From Bifidobacteriaceae bacterium (lineage in GTDB: Bacteria; Actinomycetota; Actinomycetes; Actinomycetales; WQXJ01): 17,035 nucleotides of DNA. Made by a program: the position numbers and the translations under genes. Numbering within the stretch: position 1 is the first letter of the stretch; every line of letters begins with the position of its first letter. The notes under the pieces are model-generated. The model did not search any database. It was not told the DNA's origin and worked only from the letters and a program-made list of their open reading frames with translations. The stretch covers positions 1 through 17,035 of the forward strand of contig JAITJY010000107.1 in NCBI GenBank assembly GCA_031278675.1, given 5' to 3'. Shown here one piece after another: positions 14,249-17,035 of the stretch.

Positions 14249-14279
14249 CCTGGGAGAGCGTGAACAACGCTCTCCCAGG
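14249..14279. promoter_or_regulatory. 12-bp inverted repeat over the DMT promoter (operator or hairpin)
   Basis: CCTGGGAGAGCG (14249-14260) and CGCTCTCCCAGG (14268-14279) form a perfect 12-bp stem with a 7-nt loop (TGAACAA). It sits just upstream of the DMT -10, over the expected -35, so it may be an operator. As RNA from the malQ side it can be a second terminator hairpin. Confidence 0.6.
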
Positions 14280-14302
14280 ACGGTGTTGTTCAACACCGTC
14301 CT
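14277..14302 (-). terminator. Terminator-like hairpin downstream of malQ
   Basis: AGGACGGTGTTG (14277-14288) pairs perfectly with CAACACCGTCCT (14291-14302): a 12-bp stem with only two bases between the arms. It lies 50 bp after the malQ stop. There is no U-tract. It shares three bases (14277-14279) with the neighbouring 14249-14279 hairpin, so the two cannot both form completely. Confidence 0.6.
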
Positions 14303-14351
14303 TGACGAGGGCGGGCTGTCCAGCTTGGTTAGCTAAGTTGACTTGGTCTGC

Positions 14352-16565
14352 TTAGTCTCCTGGGCTGGCGGGGCTGGCTGCGCTCGACTGCATTACCTCC
14401 GTGATGGCCTTGAACGCCGGCAGCGCCTCAATGTCTTCGATATAGACGGACCGGCCTGTCGCATCTGCCAACGGCACCGACCAGTTCGGGTATTCGCGGT
14501 CGGTACCGGGCAGGTTCTGGGTGCGGCGCTCCCCCACCAGGTCTGCCAGCGAGACACCCAACATGACGGACGGGGTAGCCAACAAGAAGCGATGCAGCGC
14601 TTTGACAATCTCTAGTTCGTCGCCGCGCTTGTCGCCAGTCAAGAAGCCACGCCTGACCAGCATATCTACCATCTGGTTGCGTTCGGCGGCGGCCAGCTCG
14701 CGGGCCTTATCCAGGGGGGTGTCCAGCAGGCCCAACCGGTCACGTTGAGCAATGTGCTCCCCGGCCAGATAGGCGGAAGTCGGGGGCAGATCATGGGTCG
14801 TGACAGTGGTCATTGCAAGGTAGCGGTACCGTTCGGGGTCCAACAAGCCGGAGCCGTCCGGTGTCTTCTCGAACCAGACAATCGAGTTACCCAACAAGCC
14901 TCGGCTCCCCAGGTACTCCCTGAGGCCAGGCGGGACCACACCCAAATCCTCACCGACCACAACCGCGCCCGCCCGTCTCGCCTCCAACACCAAGATGGAC
15001 ACCATCGCTTCGCGGTCGTATGCCACATAAGTGCCATCGGCCGGCCCCTGCCCCTCCGGGATCCACCAGAGCCGGGTCAGCCCCAAAATGTGGTCCACGC
15101 GCAGAGCGCCCGCGTGCGCCAGCACAGCCCGCAGCATGGACCGGTAGGCGGCGTAGCCCGTGGCCTCCAATGCGTCAGGCCGCCAGGGCGGCTCCGACCA
15201 GCCCTGACCCATCTGGTTGAAATAGTCCGGCGGCGCACCCACCTGCACAGATGTGGCCAGCACCGCTTGGCGCGACCAGGCATCGGCGCCTTCCGGGTGC
15301 ACCCCAACCGCCAGGTCTTTAACGATCCCCAGCGCCATGCCGCCCGCTTTGCAACGTGCCTGCGCGGCATCGACCTGCTGATCTGCGATCCACTGCAACC
15401 AGACGTGGAACTCCACCAACGTGGCGTGGGTGGCCGCGAACCCGGCCGCCTCAGGCGAACCAAACTCCACAGTGCGGTCCAGACCGCTATCCTTCAGCGC
15501 ACTCCACAGCGCAAAATCGCCGATCCCGGGTTGGCGCTCCGCCCGGAACTGGTCCAGGTCGGCTTGCCGACCCGGGCTGCGCGGCACTGCGTAGAGCGCC
15601 TCGAGAGCTGTTCGTTTGAGGGGCCAGAGTTGGTCGCGGTCCAACGATCCGGGATTCGAGTTGGCCTGCCGCGCCTGCGCGGCCAATGCGTCCACCTGCG
15701 AGATCACTTCGGCCGGCGCGGTGGCGTATTCTTCGATGTCCTCGGGGCGGATATAGAACGGGTTAGTGAAGTCACGGGTCGCCGGCAGGTAGGGCGATGG
15801 CGTGTACGGCGGCACCGGCTCCCCCGCGTGAATGGGGTTGATCAGCACAAAGTCTGCGCCGTTGGATTGAGCCATCTGGTAGCCCAGTGCGCCCAGGTCA
15901 GCGAAGTCACCGGTGCCCCAGGAGGACCGGGAGCGGGCGGCGTAGAGCTGTACCATCGGCCCCCACACGGAGTGGGTGCGCAACGCTTCTGGTAGTTCAA
16001 GGCGTTCGGGGCTGACCACCAGGGCACCTTCGGCCGCTGCGGCCCCGGCCACGGCGAGCCCCAACCGGTGCCAGCCGGGCGGTAGGTCGCGTGGCAGCGC
16101 CACGCGATACTGCACCATCGGCTGACCATCAATGACCCGCCGCACCGTGTCCTGGCTCGCCACTGCGCCCAAGTCCACCCGCGCCCCGCTGCCCCCCAAC
16201 AAAGGATCGTCATCGAGGTCAATCCAGAGTTGGCCAACCGTGCCCTCCGCCAGCGTGATCGGCACCCAGTGCTCCGCCCCGACCCGAATCACTGTGGCCG
16301 GCGGGATGGGGCGCCGCCAAGGCCGGTTGTCGAACTCTTGAAGTTCTGCGGCGACTTCCTCCGGGGTATCAGCCTTGATTCCGAGCGCACCCAGAACAGC
16401 CCGGACCGTCTTGGCCGAGACTTGGGTGAGATTGCCTTTCCAGTCCGTGTAGCGGGTGGTGACGCCATATTTGCCTGCCAATTCGGCCAATTCCAGGTTC
16501 GGGGTGTCCCCAGCGCCCCTCACGTTGGCCAAAAATCTGGCCCGGGGGCTCGCGGTATCGCTCAT
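14352..16565 (-). CDS. malQ: 4-alpha-glucanotransferase (amylomaltase, GH77)
   Basis: The 737-aa cytoplasmic enzyme disproportionates maltodextrins, moving alpha-1,4-glucan segments between acceptors and releasing glucose, in maltose/glycogen metabolism. GH77 landmarks: P-S-P-Y-L-P at 256-261, catalytic nucleophile Asp491 in A-L-R-V-D-H (487-492), acid/base Glu539 in V-V-G-E-D-L-G (536-542), and Asp592 in T-T-H-D-L-P (589-594). Residues 1-200 form the extra N-terminal region typical of the long actinobacterial and proteobacterial MalQ, including a small helical head (21-75) and a beta-sandwich-like part. The length fits the long form (about 700 aa). It starts at ATG 16565, six bases after TAACCT with no Shine-Dalgarno, so it is probably leaderless. 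It is transcribed alone and ended by the 14277-14302 hairpin. No other maltose or glycogen gene is in the window. Confidence 0.95.
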   Translation of the reverse strand: MSDTASPRARFLANVRGAGDTPNLELAELAGKYGVTTRYTDWKGNLTQVSAKTVRAVLGALGIKADTPEEVAAELQEFDNRPWRRPIPPATVIRVGAEHWVPITLAEGTVGQLWIDLDDDPLLGGSGARVDLGAVASQDTVRRVIDGQPMVQYRVALPRDLPPGWHRLGLAVAGAAAAEGALVVSPERLELPEALRTHSVWGPMVQLYAARSRSSWGTGDFADLGALGYQMAQSNGADFVLINPIHAGEPVPPYTPSPYLPATRDFTNPFYIRPEDIEEYATAPAEVISQVDALAAQARQANSNPGSLDRDQLWPLKRTALEALYAVPRSPGRQADLDQFRAERQPGIGDFALWSALKDSGLDRTVEFGSPEAAGFAATHATLVEFHVWLQWIADQQVDAAQARCKAGGMALGIVKDLAVGVHPEGADAWSRQAVLATSVQVGAPPDYFNQMGQGWSEPPWRPDALEATGYAAYRSMLRAVLAHAGALRVDHILGLTRLWWIPEGQGPADGTYVAYDREAMVSILVLEARRAGAVVVGEDLGVVPPGLREYLGSRGLLGNSIVWFEKTPDGSGLLDPERYRYLAMTTVTTHDLPPTSAYLAGEHIAQRDRLGLLDTPLDKARELAAAERNQMVDMLVRRGFLTGDKRGDELEIVKALHRFLLATPSVMLGVSLADLVGERRTQNLPGTDREYPNWSVPLADATGRSVYIEDIEALPAFKAITEVMQSSAASPASPGD

Positions 16566-16571
16566 AGATCA

Positions 16572-16577
16572 AGGTTA
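16572..16577 (-). promoter_or_regulatory. -10 box of a probable leaderless promoter (malQ)
   Basis: On the minus strand, TAACCT is followed by six bases (tgatct) and ATG 16565. A -35 is not evident. Confidence 0.55.
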
Positions 16578-16779
16578 GACCAGTGGTTCGCGGCGTTTGG
16601 TTGACAGGTCGCACGGTGCCGCCCGCTCGGCTGCCCCCGGCCCCGCACCGCAGCGCCCGCCCGGCTGCCCCTTACCCGCAACCCCAAATTGCGCCTTTCG
16701 GCTGGGCTTATGCCCGGCGCCGTGGACCCCGACGAGCCCCGTCGCGGGTAATCCGCCTGGCATCCCTGGTCATAGCCCC

Positions 16780-16785
16780 TATTGT
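16780..16785 (+). promoter_or_regulatory. -10 box of a probable leaderless promoter (small ORF)
   Basis: TATTGT, six bases (tttgcc), then ATG 16792. By eye it is the only TANNNT on the plus strand between malQ and the zinc-ribbon gene, and so also the best promoter candidate for that gene. Confidence 0.45.
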
Positions 16786-16791
16786 TTTGCC

Positions 16792-16872
16792 ATGATTATC
16801 GTCAAGGAACTGGCCGGCAGGCCGCGTTCCGGCCGCGTCAACGCCGGGCAGACACCGCTTGACCAGCATTGA
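16792..16872 (+). CDS. Candidate leaderless 26-aa small protein or leader peptide
   Basis: ATG 16792 to TGA 16870-16872 encodes 26 residues (M-I-I-V-K-E-L-A-G-R at the start, ending T-P-L-D-Q-H). It is placed exactly six bases after TATTGT, as in the leaderless genes of this window. The peptide is basic in the middle with no TM segment and no run of one amino acid, so a classical attenuation peptide is not obvious. Its stop is 94 nt before the zinc-ribbon ATG, so if real it is the first cistron of that transcript. The small size means chance cannot be excluded. Confidence 0.35.
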   Translation: MIIVKELAGRPRSGRVNAGQTPLDQH

Positions 16873-16966
16873 CACGGAGAATGGGGGTTGGCTGCGGGGG
16901 GTCGGCGCCCAACACAGGTGCCTGGCCACGGCGGCTTGGCGTCCCCAGCGATCAGAAAGGCCTCTC

Positions 16967-17035
16967 ATGCCCCAACAGGGCTCCGTGTGTGGCAAGTGTG
17001 GCAGTCCCCGCAGTGCTACGGCGCGCTTCTGCGGG
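16967..17035 (+). CDS. Zinc-ribbon protein, N-terminal fragment (cut by window end)
   Basis: ATG 16967 follows AGAAAGG with a 6-nt spacer, a good Shine-Dalgarno. The 23 codons visible read M-P-Q-Q-G-S-V-C-G-K-C-G-S-P-R-S-A-T-A-R and then F-C-G. C-x-x-C-G (residues 8-12) followed by A-R-F-C-G (residues 19-23) is the first half of a zinc-ribbon of the zf-ribbon type, whose fourth Cys should come just past the window end. In actinobacteria such ribbons often precede FHA domains, TM segments or other modules, so the rest of the protein cannot be predicted. Confidence 0.65.
   Translation, partial: MPQQGSVCGKCGSPRSATARFCG

Larger units (their letters stand above)
16578..16966. other. Gap between malQ and the zinc-ribbon gene
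   Basis: No conventional gene is seen in this stretch. Open frames on both strands are Pro/Arg/Gly-rich and have no start signals. It holds the TATTGT box and the 26-codon small ORF listed separately, and a short GC hairpin (GGCCG-cgttc-CGGCC) inside that ORF. From 16873 to 16966 the plus strand contains no TA dinucleotide, so no TANNNT -10 box can lie close to the zinc-ribbon gene. Confidence 0.6.

Noticed and set aside
14745..15995. 416-codon plus-strand open frame antisense to malQ
   Set aside because: The malQ frame has all GH77 catalytic residues; the antisense product is Arg/His/Gln-rich without a recognisable fold.
16601..16606. TTGACA on the plus strand upstream of the small ORF
   Set aside because: No -10-like sequence is found 16-18 bases downstream, and it is too far from TATTGT at 16780.
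16869..16874. Perfect TTGACA as a -35 box for the zinc-ribbon gene
   Set aside because: There is no TA dinucleotide in the following 90 bases, so no plausible -10 at any usual spacing.

Overview
The window is high-GC DNA (about two-thirds G+C by eye), almost fully coding, with many GTG starts and very short gaps. A DivIVA-domain coiled-coil protein beside a second coiled-coil protein, a GalT-like protein with a CPFC pair, a VanZ-RDD protein, and TANNNT boxes placed exactly 6 nt before start codons all point to an actinobacterium (Actinomycetota). I cannot name the genus; an Actinomycetales/Micrococcales-type organism is a guess.

Layout, left to right. (1) 1-775, minus: a two-TM envelope protein of unknown function, cut by the window edge. 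(2) 1014-4647, plus: two adjacent, almost purely hendecad (11-residue) coiled-coil proteins. The first begins with a DivIVA/Wag31-type N-terminal domain; the second has none. They share a C-terminal signature and probably form a cytoskeletal or polar scaffold like Streptomyces Scy/FilP. (3) 4711-4826: three perfect-length 30-bp tandem repeats plus a hairpin between convergent genes. (4) 4815-10725, minus: a surface-glycan export block read right to left: GT2 glycosyltransferase, ABC-2 permease (Wzm/TagG type), ABC ATPase (Wzt/TagH type), GT4 glycosyltransferase, a GC-rich minisatellite, then two tightly coupled alpha/beta hydrolases. (5) 10797-13349, plus: a GalT/HIT-superfamily protein (DUF4921-like) and a VanZ-RDD membrane protein. 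(6) 13388-16565, minus: a DMT/EamA-like transporter and, upstream of it, 4-alpha-glucanotransferase MalQ, separated by two overlapping hairpins. (7) 16566-17035, plus: a 26-codon small ORF and the start of a zinc-ribbon protein cut by the right edge.

Two modes of translation start are visible. Genes inside operons carry Shine-Dalgarno sequences (AAGGA, GGAGGA, AAGGGA). Several transcription-unit heads (10797, 12264, 14233, 16565, and the small ORF at 16792) instead have TANNNT followed by exactly 6 nt and then ATG/GTG, the signature of leaderless mRNAs.

The least explained pieces are the hendecad protein pair, the pentamer-stepped array at 6591-6839, the overlapping hairpins with complementary loop at 14249-14302, and the leaderless small ORF ahead of the zinc-ribbon gene. 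I saw no rRNA, tRNA, CRISPR array, transposase or phage gene.
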